A stretch of 64,000 nt of DNA from Siphonodentalium dalli (lineage: Eukaryota > Mollusca > Scaphopoda > Gadilida > Siphonodentaliidae), in contig CP136069.1 of the NCBI GenBank assembly GCA_032622095.1, positions 9,564,036-9,628,035 of the forward strand. The letters are read 5' to 3'. Below the pieces are notes generated by a model. It worked only from the letters and a program-made list of their open reading frames with translations, ran no database searches and was not told where the DNA came from. Below, piece after piece: positions 44,611 to 59,696 of the stretch. The position numbers and the translations under genes were made by a program. Each line of letters begins with the position of its first letter. Within the stretch, counting starts at the first letter, position 1.

Positions 44611-47600
44611 GGTATAGGTATAGAGTAGATAAATACACTGTATTACTGTCTCATCATAGGGAGTTATAGGTATAGAGTAGATAAACACACTGTATTACTG
44701 TCTCATCATTGGGAGTTATAGGTATAGAGTAGATAAATACACTGTATTACTGTCTCATCATAGGGAGTTATAGGTATAGAGTAGATAAATACACTGTATT
44801 ACTGTCTCATCATTGGGAGTTATAGGTATAGAGTAGATAAATACACTGTATTACTGTCTCATCATTGGGAGGTATAGGTATAGAGTAGATAAACACACTG
44901 TATTACTGTCTCATCATAGGGAGTTATAGGTATAGAGTAGATAAACACACTGTATTACTGTCTCATCATTGGGAGGTATAGGTATAGAGTAGATAAACAC
45001 ACTGTATTACTGTCTCATCATTGGGAGTTATAGGTATAGAGTAGATAAACACACTGTATTACTGTCTCATCATTGGGAGTTATAGGTATAGAGTAGATAA
45101 ACACACTGTATTACTGTCTCATCATTGGGAGTTATAGGTATAGAGTAGATAAACACACTGTATTACTGTCTCATCATTGGGAGGTATAGGTATAGAGTAG
45201 ATAAATACACTGTATTACTGTCTCATCATTGGGAGTTATAGGTATAGAGTAGATAAATACACTGTATTACTGTCTCATCATTGGGAGTTATAGGTATAGA
45301 GTAGATACACACACTGTATTACTGTCACATCATTGGGAGTTATAGGTATAGCATAGATAAACACACTGTATTACTGTCTCATCATTGGGAGTTATAGGTA
45401 TAGAGTAGATATATACACTGTATTACTGTCTCATCATTGGGAGTTATAGGTATAGAGTAGATAAATACACTGTATTACTGTCTCATCATTGGGAGTTATA
45501 GGTATAGAGTAGATAAACACACTGTATTACTGTCTCATCATTGGGAGTTATAGGTATAGAGTAGATAAACACACTGTATTACTGTCTCATCATTGGGAGT
45601 TATAGGTATAGAGTAGATAAATACACTGTATTACTGTCTCATCATTGGGAGTTATAGGTATAGAGTAGATAAACACACTGTATTACTGTCTCATCATTGG
45701 GAGGTATAGGTATAGAGTAGATAAACACACTGTATTACTGTCTCATCATAGGGAGTTATAGGTATAGAGTAGATAAACACACTGTATTACTGTCTCATCA
45801 TTGGGAGTTATAGGTATAGAGTAGATAAATACACTGTATTACTGTCTCATCATTGGGAGGTATAGGTATAGAGTAGATAAACACACTGTATTACTGTCAC
45901 ATCATTGGGAGTTATAGGTATAGAGTAGATAAACACACTGTATTACTGTCTCATCATTAGGAGGTATAGGTATAGAGTAGATAAACACACTGTATTACTG
46001 TCTCATCATTGGGAGTTATAGGTATAGAGTAGATAAACACACTGTATTACTGTCTCATCATTGGGAGTTATAGGTATAGAGTAGATAAATACACTGTATT
46101 ACTGTCTCATCATTGGGAGTTATAGGTATAGAGTAGATAAATACACTGTATTACTGTCTCATCATTGGGAGTTATAGGTATAGAGTAGATAAACACACTG
46201 TATTACTGTCACATCATTGGGAGTTATAGGTATAGAGTAGATAAATACACTGTATTACTGTCTCATCATTGGGAGTTATAGGTATAGAGTAGATAAATAC
46301 ACTGTATTACTGTCTCATCATTAGGAGGTATAGGTATAGAGTAGATAAATACACTGTATTACTGTCTCATCATTGGGAGTTATAGGTATAGAGTAGATAA
46401 ATACACTGTATTACTGTCTCATCATTGGGAGTTATAGGTATAGAGTAGATAAATACACTGTATTACTGTCTCATCATTAGGAGTTATAGGTATAGAGTAG
46501 ATAAACACACTGTATTACTGTCTCATCATTAGGAGTTATAGGTATAGAGTAGATAAACACACTGTATTACTGTCTCATCATTGGGAGTTATAGGTATAGA
46601 GTAGATAAATACACTGTATTACTGTCTCATCATTAGGAGTTATAGGTATAGAGTAGATAAACACACTGTATTACTGTCTCATCATTAGGAGTTATAGGTA
46701 TAGAGTAGATAAACACACTGTATTACTGTCTCATCATTGGGAGTTATAGGTATAGAGTAGATAAATACACTGTATTACTGTCTCATCATTAGGAGTTATA
46801 GGTATAGAGTAGATAAACACACTGTATTACTGTCTCATCATTGGGAGTTATAGGTATAGAGTAGATAAACACACTGTATTACTGTCTCATCATTGGGAGT
46901 TATAGGTATAGTGTAGATAAACACACTGTATTACTGTCTCATCATTGGGAGTTATAGGTATAGAGTAGATAAATACACTGTATTACTGTCTCATCATTGG
47001 GAGGTATAGGTATAGAGTAGATAAACACACTGTATTACTGTCACATCATTGGGAGGTATAGGTATAGAGTAGATAAACACACTGTATTACTGTCTCATCA
47101 TTGGGAGTTATAGGTATAGTGTAGATAAACACACTGTATTACTGTCTCATCATTGGGAGTTATAGGTATAGAGTAGATAAACACACTGTATTACTGTCAC
47201 ATCATTGGGAGTTATAGGTATAGAGTAGATAAACACACTGTATTACTGTCACATCATTGGGAGTTATAGGTATAGAGTAGATAAATACACTGTATTACTG
47301 TCACATCATTGGGAGTTATAGGTATAGAGTAGATATATACACTGTATTACTGTCTCATCATTGGGAGTTATAGGTATAGAGTAGATAAATACACTGTATT
47401 ACTGTCACATCATTGGGAGGTATAGGTATAGAGTAGATAAACACACTGTATTACTGTCACATCATTGGGAGTTATAGGTATAGAGTAGATAAACACACTG
47501 TATTACTGTCACATCATTGGGAGGTATAGGTATAGAGTAGATAAACACACTGTATTACTGTCACATCATTGGGAGGTATAGGTATAGAGTAGATAAATAC

Positions 47601-48666
47601 ACTGTATTACTGTCTCATCATAGGGAGTTATAGGTATAGAGTAGATAAATACACTGTATTACTGTCTCATCATTGGGAGTTATAGGTATAGAGTAGATAA
47701 ACACACTGTATTACTGTCTCATCATAGGGAGTTATAGGTATAGAGTAGATAAACACACTGTATTACTGTCTCATCATTGGGAGTTATAGGTATAGAGTAG
47801 ATAAATACACTGTATTACTGTCTCATCATTGGGAGTTATAGGTATAGAGTAGATAAACACACTGTATTACTGTCTCATCATTAGGAGTTATAGGTATAGT
47901 GTAGATAAACACACTGTATTACTGTCTCATCATTGGGAGTTATAGGTATAGAGTAGATAAATACACTGTATTACTGTCTCATCATTGGGAGGTATAGGTA
48001 TAGAGTAGATAAACACACTGTATTACTGTCACATCATTGGGAGGTATAGGTATAGAGTAGATAAACACACTGTATTACTGTCTCATCATTGGGAGTTATA
48101 GGTATAGAGTAGATAAATACACTGTATTACTGTCTCATCATTGGGAGGTATAGGTATAGAGTAGATAAACACACTGTATTACTGTCTCATCATTGGGAGT
48201 TATAGGTATAGAGTAGATAAATACACTGTATTACTGTCTCATCATTAGGAGGTATAGGTATAGAGTAGATAAACACACTGTATTACTGTCTCATCATTGG
48301 GAGTTATAGGTATAGAGTAGATAAATACACTGTATTACTGTCTCATCATTAGGAGGTATAGGTATAGAGTAGATAAACACACTGTATTACTGTCTCATCA
48401 TTGGGAGTTATAGGTATAGAGTAGATAAACACACTGTATTACTGTCACATCATTGGGAGGTATAGGTATAGAGTAGATAAACACACTGTATTACTGTCTC
48501 ATCATTGGGAGTTATAGGTATAGAGTAGATAAATACACTGTATTACTGTCTCATCATTGGGAGGTATAGGTATAGAGTAGATAAACACACTGTATTACTG
48601 TCTCATCATTGGGAGTTATAGGTATAGAGTAGATAAATACACTGTATTACTGTCTCATCATAGGGA
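44611..48666 (+). repeat. Cluster of units with A at position 48 (TCATAGGG)
   Basis: Seven units (44611, 44715, 44871, 45703, 47575, 47679, 48615) end CATCATAGGGA instead of CATCATTGGGA. Only two other examples were noticed, near 4.3 kb and 40.6 kb. The change removes the ATTGG (CCAAT on the other strand). Units with T at position 14 (TAGTGTAG) also occur here, near 44.4, 46.9, 47.1 and 47.9 kb. Confidence 0.85.
46431..46846 (+). repeat. 156-bp trimer repeated 2.7 times
   Basis: Units read in order as T24 with TTAGGA, C24 with TTAGGA, C24 with TTGGGA. The set at 46431, 46483 and 46535 is repeated at 46587, 46639 and 46691. A third start at 46743 is followed directly by a C24/TTGGGA unit at 46795. 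All have T at position 2 and T41. Confidence 0.9.
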
Positions 48667-51600
48667 GTTATAGGTATAGAGTAGATAAATACACTGTATT
48701 ACTGTCACATCATTGGGAGGTATAGGTATAGAGTAGATAAACACACTGTATTACTGTCACATCATTGGGAGGTATAGGTATAGAGTAGATAAACACACTG
48801 TATTACTGTCACATCATTGGGAGGTATAGGTATAGAGTAGATAAACACACTGTATTACTGTCTCATCATTGGGAGTTATAGGTATAGAGTAGATAAATAC
48901 ACTGTATTACTGTCACATCATTGGGAGTTATAGGTATAGAGTAGATAAACACACTGTATTACTGTCACATCATTGGGAGTTATAGGTATAGAGTAGATAA
49001 ACACACTGTATTACTGTCTCATCATTGGGAGTTATAGGTATAGAGTAGATAAATACACTGTATTACTGTCTCATCATTGGGAGTTATAGGTATAGAGTAG
49101 ATAAACACACTGTATTACTGTCTCATCATTGGGAGGTATAGGTATAGAGTAGATAAACACACTGTATTACTGTCTCATCATTGGGAGGTATAGGTATAGA
49201 GTAGATAAATACACTGTATTACTGTCACATCATTGGGAGGTATAGGTATAGAGTAGATAAATACACTGTATTACTGTCTCATCATTGGGAGTTATAGGTA
49301 TAGAGTAGATAAATACACTGTATTACTGTCTCATCATTGGGAGTTATAGGTATAGAGTAGATAAATACACTGTATTACTGTCTCATCATTGGGAGTTATA
49401 GGTATAGAGTAGATAAACACACTGTATTACTGTCTCATCATTGGGAGTTATAGGTATAGAGTAGATAAACACACTGTATTACTGTCTCATCATTGGGAGG
49501 TATAGGTATAGAGTAGATAAACACACTGTATTACTGTCTCATCATTGGGAGGTATAGGTATAGAGTAGATAAACACACTGTATTACTGTCACATCATTGG
49601 GAGGTATAGGTATAGAGTAGATAAATACACTGTATTACTGTCACATCATTGGGAGTTATAGGTATAGAGTAGATAAACACACTGTATTACTGTCTCATCA
49701 TTGGGAGGTATAGGTATAGAGTAGATAAATACACTGTATTACTGTCTCATCATTGGGAGTTATAGGTATAGAGTAGATAAACACACTGTATTACTGTCTC
49801 ATCATTGGGAGTTATAGGTATAGAGTAGATAAACACACTGTATTACTGTCTCATCATTGGGAGGTATAGGTATAGAGTAGATAAACACACTGTATTACTG
49901 TCTCATCATTGGGAGTTATAGGTATAGAGTAGATAAACACACTGTATTACTGTCTCATCATTGGTAGGTATAGGTATAGAGTAGATAAATACACTGTATT
50001 ACTGTCTCATCATTGGGAGGTATAGGTATAGAGTAGATAAATACACTGTATTACTGTCTCATCATTGGGAGGTATAGGTATAGAGTAGATAAACACACTG
50101 TATTACTGTCTCATCATTGGGAGTTATAGGTATAGAGTAGATAAACACACTGTATTACTGTCTCATCATTGGGAGTTATAGGTATAGAGTAGATAAACAC
50201 ACTGTATTACTGTCTCATCATTGGGAGGTATAGGTATAGAGTAGATAAACACACTGTATTACTGTCTCATCATTGGGAGTTATAGGTATAGAGTAGATAA
50301 ATACACTGTATTACTGTCACATCATTGGGAGTTATAGGTATAGAGTAGATAAACACACTGTATTACTGTCTCATCATTGGGAGGTATAGAGTAGATAAAC
50401 ACACTGTATTACTGTCACATCATTGGGAGTTATAGGTATAGAGTAGATAAACACACTGTATTACTGTCACATCATTGGGAGTTATAGGTATAGAGTAGAT
50501 AAACACACTGTATTACTGTCTCATCATTGGGAGTTATAGGTATAGAGTAGATAAATACACTGTATTACTGTCTCATCATTGGGAGGTATAGGTATAGAGT
50601 AGATAAATACACTGTATTACTGTCTCATCATTGGGAGGTATAGGTATAGAGTAGATAAACACACTGTATTACTGTCTCATCATTGGGAGTTATAGGTATA
50701 GAGTAGATAAACACACTGTATTACTGTCTCATCATTGGGAGTTATAGGTATAGAGTAGATAAACACACTGTATTACTGTCACATCATTGGGAGTTATAGG
50801 TATAGAGTAGATAAATACACTGTATTACTGTCTCATCATTGGGAGGTATAGGTATAGAGTAGATAAATACACTGTATTACTGTCTCATCATTGGGAGTTA
50901 TAGGTATAGAGTAGATAAATACACTGTATTACTGTCTCATCATTGGGAGTTATAGGTATAGAGTAGATAAATACACTGTATTACTGTCTCATCATTGGGA
51001 GTTATAGGTATAGAGTAGATAAATACACTGTATTACTGTCTCATCATTGGGAGTTATAGGTATAGAGTAGATAAATACACTGTATTACTGTCACATCATT
51101 GGGAGGTATAGGTATAGAGTAGATAAACACACTGTATTACTGTCACATCATTGGGAGTTATAGGTATAGCGTAGGTAAACACACTGTATTACTGTCACAT
51201 CATTGGGAGTTATAGGTATAGAGTAGATAAACACACTGTATTACTGTCTCATCATTGGGAGTTATAGGTATAGAGTAGATAAATACACTGTATTACTGTC
51301 TCATCATTGGGAGGTATAGGTATAGAGTAGATAAACACACTGTATTACTGTCTCATCATTGGGAGTTATAGGTATAGAGTAGATAAACACACTGTATTAC
51401 TGTCACATCATTGGGAGTTATAGGTATAGAGTAGATAAATACACTGTATTACTGTCTCATCATTGGGAGGTATAGGTATAGAGTAGATAAACACACTGTA
51501 TTACTGTCACATCATTGGGAGTTATAGGTATAGAGTAGATAAACACACTGTATTACTGTCACATCATTGGGAGTTATAGGTATAGAGTAGATAAACACAC

Positions 51601-51936
51601 TGTATTACTGTCTCATCATTAGGAGGTATAGGTATAGAGTAGATAAATACACTGTATTACTGTCTCATCATTGGGAGTTATAGGTATAGAGTAGATAAAT
51701 ACACTGTATTACTGTCTCATCATTGGGAGGTATAGGTATAGAGTAGATAAACACACTGTATTACTGTCTCATCATTAGGAGGTATAGGTATAGAGTAGAT
51801 AAATACACTGTATTACTGTCTCATCATTGGGAGTTATAGGTATAGAGTAGATAAACACACTGTATTACTGTCTCATCATTAGGAGGTATAGGTATAGAGT
51901 AGATAAATACACTGTATTACTGTCTCATCATTGGGA

Positions 51937-53080
51937 GGTATAGGTATAGAGTATATAAACACACTGTATTACTGTCACATCATTGGGAGTTATAGGTATA
52001 GAGTAGATAAACACACTGTATTACTGTCTCATCATTGGGAGTTATAGGTATAGAGTAGATAAATACACTGTATTACTGTCTCATCATTGGGAGTTATAGG
52101 TATAGAGTAGATAAATACACTGTATTACTGTCTCATCATTGGGAGTTATAGGTATAGAGTAGATAAACACACTGTATTACTGTCACATCATTGGGAGGTA
52201 TAGGTATAGAGTAGATAAATACACTGTATTACTGTCTCATCATTGGGAGTTATAGGTATAGAGTATATAAATACACTGTATTACTGTCACATCATTGGGA
52301 GGTATAGGTATAGAGTAGATAAATACACTGTATTACTGTCTCATCATTGGGAGTTATAGGTATAGAGTAGATAAATACACTGTATTACTGTCTCATCATT
52401 GGGAGGTATAGGTATAGAGTAGATAAATACACTGTATTACTGTCTCATCATTGGGAGTTATAGGTATAGAGTAGATAAATACACTGTATTACTGTCTCAT
52501 CATTGGGAGTTATAGGTATAGAGTAGATAAACACACTGTATTACTGTCTCATCATTGGGAGTTATAGGTATAGAGTAGATAAATACACTGTATTACTGTC
52601 TCATCATTAGGAGGTATAGGTATAGAGTAGATAAATACACTGTATTACTGTCTCATCATTGGGAGTTATAGGTATAGAGTAGATAAATACACTGTATTAC
52701 TGTCTCATCATTGGGAGTTATAGGTATAGAGTAGATAAACACACTGTATTACTGTCTCATCATTGGGAGTTATAGGTATAGAGTAGATAAATACACTGTA
52801 TTACTGTCTCATCATTAGGAGGTATAGGTATAGAGTAGATAAATACACTGTATTACTGTCTCATCATTGGGAGTTATAGGTATAGAGTAGATAAACACAC
52901 TGTATTACTGTCTCATCATTGGTAGGTATAGGTATAGAGTAGATAAACACACTGTATTACTGTCTCATCATTGGGAGTTATAGGTATAGAGTAGATAAAC
53001 ACACTGTATTACTGTCTCATCATTGGGAGTTATAGGTATAGAGTATATAAATACACTGTATTACTGTCTCATCATTGGGA
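51937..53080 (+). repeat. Units with T at position 18 (GTATATAAA)
   Basis: Units at 51937, 52249 and 53029 read GAGTATATAAA instead of GAGTAGATAAA; one more was seen near 61.7 kb. The change destroys the AGATAA motif and makes a TATA-like string, probably by chance. The same interval is rich in TTAGGA units, in places alternating with TTGGGA. Confidence 0.85.
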
Positions 53081-53854
53081 GGTATAGAGTAGATAAACAC
53101 ACTGTATTACTGTCACATCATTAGGAGGTATAGGTATAGAGTAGATAAATACACTGTATTACTGTCACATCATTGGGAGGTATAGGTATAGAGTAGATAA
53201 ACACACTGTATTACTGTCTCATCATTAGGAGGTATAGGTATAGAGTAGATAAACACACTGTATTACTGTCTCATCATTGGGAGTTATAGGTATAGAGTAG
53301 ATAAACACACTGTATTACTGTCTCATCATTAGGAGTTATAGGTATAGAGTAGATAAACACACTGTATTACTGTCTCATCATTGGGAGTTATAGGTATAGA
53401 GTAGATAAACACACTGTATTACTGTCTCATCATTGGGAGTTATAGGTATAGAGTAGATAAACACACTGTATTACTGTCTCATCATTGGGAGTTATAGGTA
53501 TAGAGTAGATAAATACACTGTATTACTGTCTCATCATTGGGAGTTATAGGTATAGAGTAGATAAACACACTGTATTACTGTCTCATCATTGGGAGGTATA
53601 GGTATAGAGTAGATAAACACACTGTATTACTGTCTCATCATTGGGAGGTATAGGTATAGAGTAGATAAATACACTGTATTACTGTCTCATCATTGGGAGT
53701 TATAGGTATAGAGTAGATAAACACACTGTATTACTGTCTCATCATTGGGAGGTATAGGTATAGAGTAGATAAATACACTGTATTACTGTCTCATCATTGG
53801 GAGGTATAGGTATAGAGTAGATAAACACACTGTATTACTGTCTCATCATTAGGA

Positions 53855-54264
53855 GGTATAGGTATAGAGTAGATAAATACACTGTATTACTGTCTCATCA
53901 TTGGGAGTTATAGGTATAGAGTAGATAAATACACTGTATTACTGTCTCATCATTGGGAGTTATAGGTATAGAGTAGATAAACACACTGTATTACTGTCTC
54001 ATCATTGGGAGGTATAGGTATAGAGTAGATAAACACACTGTATTACTGTCTCATCATTGGGAGGTATAGGTATAGAGTAGATAAATACACTGTATTACTG
54101 TCTCATCATTGGGAGTTATAGGTATAGAGTAGATAAACACACTGTATTACTGTCTCATCATTGGGAGGTATAGGTATAGAGTAGATAAATACACTGTATT
54201 ACTGTCTCATCATTGGGAGGTATAGCGTAGATAAACACACTGTATTACTGTCTCATCATTGGGA
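53855..54264 (+). repeat. 410-bp eight-unit block, copy 1
   Basis: Seven 52-bp units are followed by a 46-bp GCG unit at 54219. The next 410 bp repeat it with two differences seen (53856 versus 54266, 54235 versus 54645), so it is a recent tandem duplication of a higher-order unit. Confidence 0.95.
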
Positions 54265-54674
54265 GTTATAGGTATAGAGTAGATAAATACACTGTATTAC
54301 TGTCTCATCATTGGGAGTTATAGGTATAGAGTAGATAAATACACTGTATTACTGTCTCATCATTGGGAGTTATAGGTATAGAGTAGATAAACACACTGTA
54401 TTACTGTCTCATCATTGGGAGGTATAGGTATAGAGTAGATAAACACACTGTATTACTGTCTCATCATTGGGAGGTATAGGTATAGAGTAGATAAATACAC
54501 TGTATTACTGTCTCATCATTGGGAGTTATAGGTATAGAGTAGATAAACACACTGTATTACTGTCTCATCATTGGGAGGTATAGGTATAGAGTAGATAAAT
54601 ACACTGTATTACTGTCTCATCATTGGGAGGTATAGCGTAGATAAATACACTGTATTACTGTCTCATCATTGGGA
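54265..54674 (+). repeat. 410-bp eight-unit block, copy 2
   Basis: This is directly adjacent to copy 1 and ends with the short GCG unit at 54629. The similarity runs on about 50 bp past the block end before alleles diverge at 54728. Confidence 0.95.
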
Positions 54675-57600
54675 GTTATAGGTATAGAGTAGATAAATAC
54701 ACTGTATTACTGTCTCATCATTGGGAGGTATAGGTATAGAGTAGATAAACACACTGTATTACTGTCTCATCATTGGGAGTTATAGGTATAGAGTAGATAA
54801 ACACACTGTATTACTGTCACATCATTGGGAGTTATAGGTATAGAGTAGATAAATACACTGTATTACTGTCTCATCATTGGGAGGTATAGAGTAGATAAAC
54901 ACACTGTATTACTGTCTCATCATTGGGAGGTATAGGTATAGAGTAGATAAATACACTGTATTACTGTCTCATCATTGGGAGGTATAGGTATAGAGTAGAT
55001 AAATACACTGTATTACTGTCTCATCATTGGGAGGTATAGGTATAGAGTAGATAAACACACTGTATTACTGTCACATCATTGGGAGTTATAGGTATAGAGT
55101 AGATAAATACACTGTATTACTGTCTCATCATTGGGAGGTATAGAGTAGATAAACACACTGTATTACTGTCTCATCATTGGGAGGTATAGGTATAGAGTAG
55201 ATAAACACACTGTATTACTGTCACATCATTGGGAGTTATAGGTATAGAGTAGATAAATACACTGTATTACTGTCTCATCATTGGGAGGCATAGAGTAGAT
55301 AAACACACTGTATTACTGTCTCATCATTGGGAGGTATAGGTATAGAGTAGATAAATACACTGTATTACTGTCTCATCATTGGGAGGTATAGGTATAGAGT
55401 AGATAAACACACTGTATTACTGTCTCATCATTGGGAGGTATAGGTATAGAGTAGATAAATACACTGTATTACTGTCTCATCATTGGGAGTTATAGGTATA
55501 GAGTAGATAAACACACTGTATTACTGTCTCATCATTGGGAGGTATATGTATAGAGTAGATAAATACACTGTATTACTGTCTCATCATTGGGAGGTATAGC
55601 GTAGATAAATACACTGTATTACTGTCTCATCATTGGGAGTTATAGGTATAGAGTAGATAAATACACTGTATTACTGTCTCATCATTGGGAGGTATAGGTA
55701 TAGAGTAGATAAACACACTGTATTACTGTCACATCATTGGGAGTTATAGGTATAGAGTAGATAAATACACTGTATTACTGTCTCATCATTGGGAGGTATA
55801 GAGTAGATAAACACACTGTATTACTGTCTCATCATTGGGAGGTATAGGTATAGAGTAGATAAATACACTGTATTACTGTCTCATCATTGGGAGTTATAGG
55901 TATAGAGTAGATAAACACACTGTATTACTGTCTCATCATTAGGAGTTATAGGTATAGAGTAGATAAATACACTGTATTACTGTCTCATCATTGGGAGGTA
56001 TAGCGTAGATAAACACACTGTATTACTGTCTCATCATTGGGAGTTATAGGTATAGAGTAGATAAATACACTGTATTACTGTCACATCATTGGGAGGTATA
56101 GCATAGATAAACACACTGTATTACTGTCACATCATTGGGAGTTATAGGTATAGAGTAGATAAACACACTGTATTACTGTCTCATCATTGGGAGTTATAGG
56201 TATAGAGTAGATAAATACACTGTATTACTGTCTCATCATTGGGAGGTATAGCGTAGATAAACACACTGTATTACTGTCTCATCATTGGGAGTTATAGGTA
56301 TAGAGTAGATAAATACACTGTATTACTGTCTCATCATTGGGAGGTATAGAGTAGATAAATACACTGTATTACTGTCACATCATTGGGAGGTATAGGTATA
56401 GAGTAGATAAACACACTGTATTACTGTCACATCATTGGGAGGTATAGGTATAGAGTAGATAAACACACTGTATTACTGTCTCATCATTGGGAGGTATAGG
56501 TATAGAGTAGATAAATACACTGTATTACTGTCTCATCATTGGGAGTTATAGGTATAGAGTAGATAAACACACTGTATTACTGTCTCATCATTGGGAGGTA
56601 TAGGTATAGAGTAGATAAACACACTGTATTACTGTCTCATCATTGGGAGTTATAGGTATAGAGTAGATAAATACACTGTATTACTGTCTCATCATTGGGA
56701 GTTATAGGTATAGAGTAGATAAATACACTGTATTACTGTCTCATCATTGGGAGTTATAGGTATAGAGTAGATAAACACACTGTATTACTGTCTCATCATT
56801 GGGAGGTATAGGTATAGAGTAGATAAACACACTGTATTACTGTCTCATCATTGGGAGGTATAGGTATAGAGTAGATAAACACACTGTATTACTGTCTCAT
56901 CATTGGGAGGTATAGGTATAGAGTAGATAAATACACTGTATTACTGTCTCATCATTGGGAGTTATAGGTATAGAGTAGATAAACACACTGTATTACTGTC
57001 TCATCATTGGGAGGTATAGGTATAGAGTAGATAAATACACTGTATTACTGTCTCATCATTGGGAGGTATAGCGTAGATAAACACACTGTATTACTGTCTC
57101 ATCATTGGGAGTTATAGGTATAGAGTAGATAAATACACTGTATTACTGTCTCATCATTGGGAGTTATAGGTATAGAGTAGATAAACACACTGTATTACTG
57201 TCTCATCATTGGGAGGTATAGGTATAGAGTAGATAAACACACTGTATTACTGTCTCATCATTGGGAGTTATAGGTATAGCGTAGATAAATACACTGTATT
57301 ACTGTCTCATCATTGGGAGGTATAGGTATAGAGTAGATAAATACACTGTATTACTGTCTCATCATTGGGAGGTATAGGTATAGAGTAGATAAACACACTG
57401 TATTACTGTCTCATCATTGGGAGGTATAGGTATAGAGTAGATAAATACACTGTATTACTGTCTCATCATTGGGAGTTATAGGTATAGAGTAGATAAACAC
57501 ACTGTATTACTGTCTCATCATTGGGAGTTATAGGTATAGAGTAGATAAATACACTGTATTACTGTCACATCATTAGGAGTTATAGGTATAGAGTAGATAA

Positions 57601-57734
57601 ACACACTGTATTACTGTCACATCATTGGGAGGTATAGGTATAGAGTAGATATATACACTGTATTACTGTCACATCATTGGGAGGTATAGGTATAGAGTAG
57701 ATAAACACACTGTATTACTGTCTCATCATTGGGA

Positions 57735-58334
57735 GGTATAGAGTAGATAAACACACTGTATTACTGTCACATCATTGGGAGGTATAGGTATAGAGTAGAT
57801 AAATACACTGTATTACTGTCACATCATTGGGAGGTATAGGTATAGAGTAGATAAACACACTGTATTACTGTCACATCATTGGCAGGTATGGCGTAGATAA
57901 ACACACTGTATTACTGTCTCATCATTGGGAGTTATAGGTATAGAGTAGATAAATACACTGTATTACTGTCTCATCATTGGGAGGTATAGCGTAGATAAAT
58001 ACACTGTATTACTGTCTCATCATTGGGAGTTATAGGTATAGAGTAGATAAACACACTGTATTACTGTCTCATCATTGGGAGGTATAGGTATAGAGTAGAT
58101 AAACACACTGTATTACTGTCTCATCATTGGGAGGTATAGGTATAGAGTAGATAAACACACTGTATTACTGTCTCATCATTGGGAGTTATAGGTATAGAGT
58201 AGATAAATACACTGTATTACTGTCTCATCATTGGCAGGTATAGCGTAGATAAATACACTGTATTACTGTCTCATCATTGGGAGTTATAGGTATAGAGTAG
58301 ATAAATACACTGTATTACTGTCTCATCATTGGCA
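57735..58334 (+). repeat. 600-bp twelve-unit block, copy 1
   Basis: The block has eight 52-bp and four 46-bp units, in the order 46, 52, 52, 46, 52, 46, 52, 52, 52, 52, 46, 52. It includes the marked short unit at 57885 that begins GGTATGGCGTAG after TTGGCA. The next 600 bp repeat it with three differences seen (57777, 58242, 58254 against +600). Confidence 0.95.
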
Positions 58335-58934
58335 GGTATAGAGTAGATAAACACACTGTATTACTGTCACATCATTTGGAGGTATAGGTATAGAGTAGAT
58401 AAATACACTGTATTACTGTCACATCATTGGGAGGTATAGGTATAGAGTAGATAAACACACTGTATTACTGTCACATCATTGGCAGGTATGGCGTAGATAA
58501 ACACACTGTATTACTGTCTCATCATTGGGAGTTATAGGTATAGAGTAGATAAATACACTGTATTACTGTCTCATCATTGGGAGGTATAGCGTAGATAAAT
58601 ACACTGTATTACTGTCTCATCATTGGGAGTTATAGGTATAGAGTAGATAAACACACTGTATTACTGTCTCATCATTGGGAGGTATAGGTATAGAGTAGAT
58701 AAACACACTGTATTACTGTCTCATCATTGGGAGGTATAGGTATAGAGTAGATAAACACACTGTATTACTGTCTCATCATTGGGAGTTATAGGTATAGAGT
58801 AGATAAATACACTGTATTACTGTCTCATCATTGGCAGGTATGGCGTAGATAAACACACTGTATTACTGTCTCATCATTGGGAGTTATAGGTATAGAGTAG
58901 ATAAATACACTGTATTACTGTCTCATCATTGGGA
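58335..58934 (+). repeat. 600-bp twelve-unit block, copy 2
   Basis: This is adjacent to copy 1 with the same unit-length order. Its last short unit, at 58837, has TGGCG where copy 1 has TAGCG. It carries a private TTTGGA at 58375-58380. Confidence 0.95.
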
Positions 58935-59062
58935 GTTATAGGTATAGAGTAGATAAACACACTGTATTACTGTCTCATCATTGGGAGTTATAGCGTAGAT
59001 AAATACACTGTATTACTGTCTCATCATTGGGAGGTATAGGTATAGAGTAGATAAACACACTG

Positions 59063-59480
59063 TATTACTGTCTCATCATTGGGAGTTATAGGTATAGAGT
59101 AGATATATACACTGTATTACTGTCACATCATTGGGAGGTATAGGTATAGAGTAGATATATACACTGTATTACTGTCTCATCATTGGGAGTTATAGGTATA
59201 GAGTAGATATATACACTGTATTACTGTCACATCATTGGGAGGTATAGGTATAGAGTAGATAAATACACTGTATTACTGTCTCATCATTGGGAGGTATAGG
59301 TATAGAGTAGATAAACACACTGTATTACTGTCTCATCATTGGGAGTTATAGGTATAGAGTAGATAAACACACTGTATTACTGTCTCATCATTGGGAGGTA
59401 TAGCGTAGATAAATACACTGTATTACTGTCTCATCATTGGGAGGTATAGGTATAGAGTAGATAAACACACTGTATTACTG
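59063..59480 (+). repeat. 790-bp-spaced duplicate, copy 1 (AGATATAT units)
   Basis: The block contains three successive units with T at position 22 (59085, 59137, 59189; AGATATATAC), then ordinary units and a 46-bp GCG unit at 59397. About 418 bp match 59853-60270 with no difference seen. The five units 59137-59396 also occur at 60285-60544. Confidence 0.93.
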
Positions 59481-59696
59481 TCTCATCATTGGGAGGTATA
59501 GCATAGATAAACACACTGTATTACTGTCTCATCATTGGGAGGTATAGGTATAGAGTAGATAAACACACTGTATTACTGTCTCATCATTGGGAGTTATAGG
59601 TATAGAGTAGATAAATACACTGTATTACTGTCTCATCATTGGGAGTTATAGGTATAGAGTAGATAAACACACTGTATTACTGTCTCATCATTGGGA

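Noticed and set aside
51937-53080. TATA box or promoter in the GTATATAAA units
   Set aside because: It is one base change in three scattered units, with no transcript structure or gene near it.
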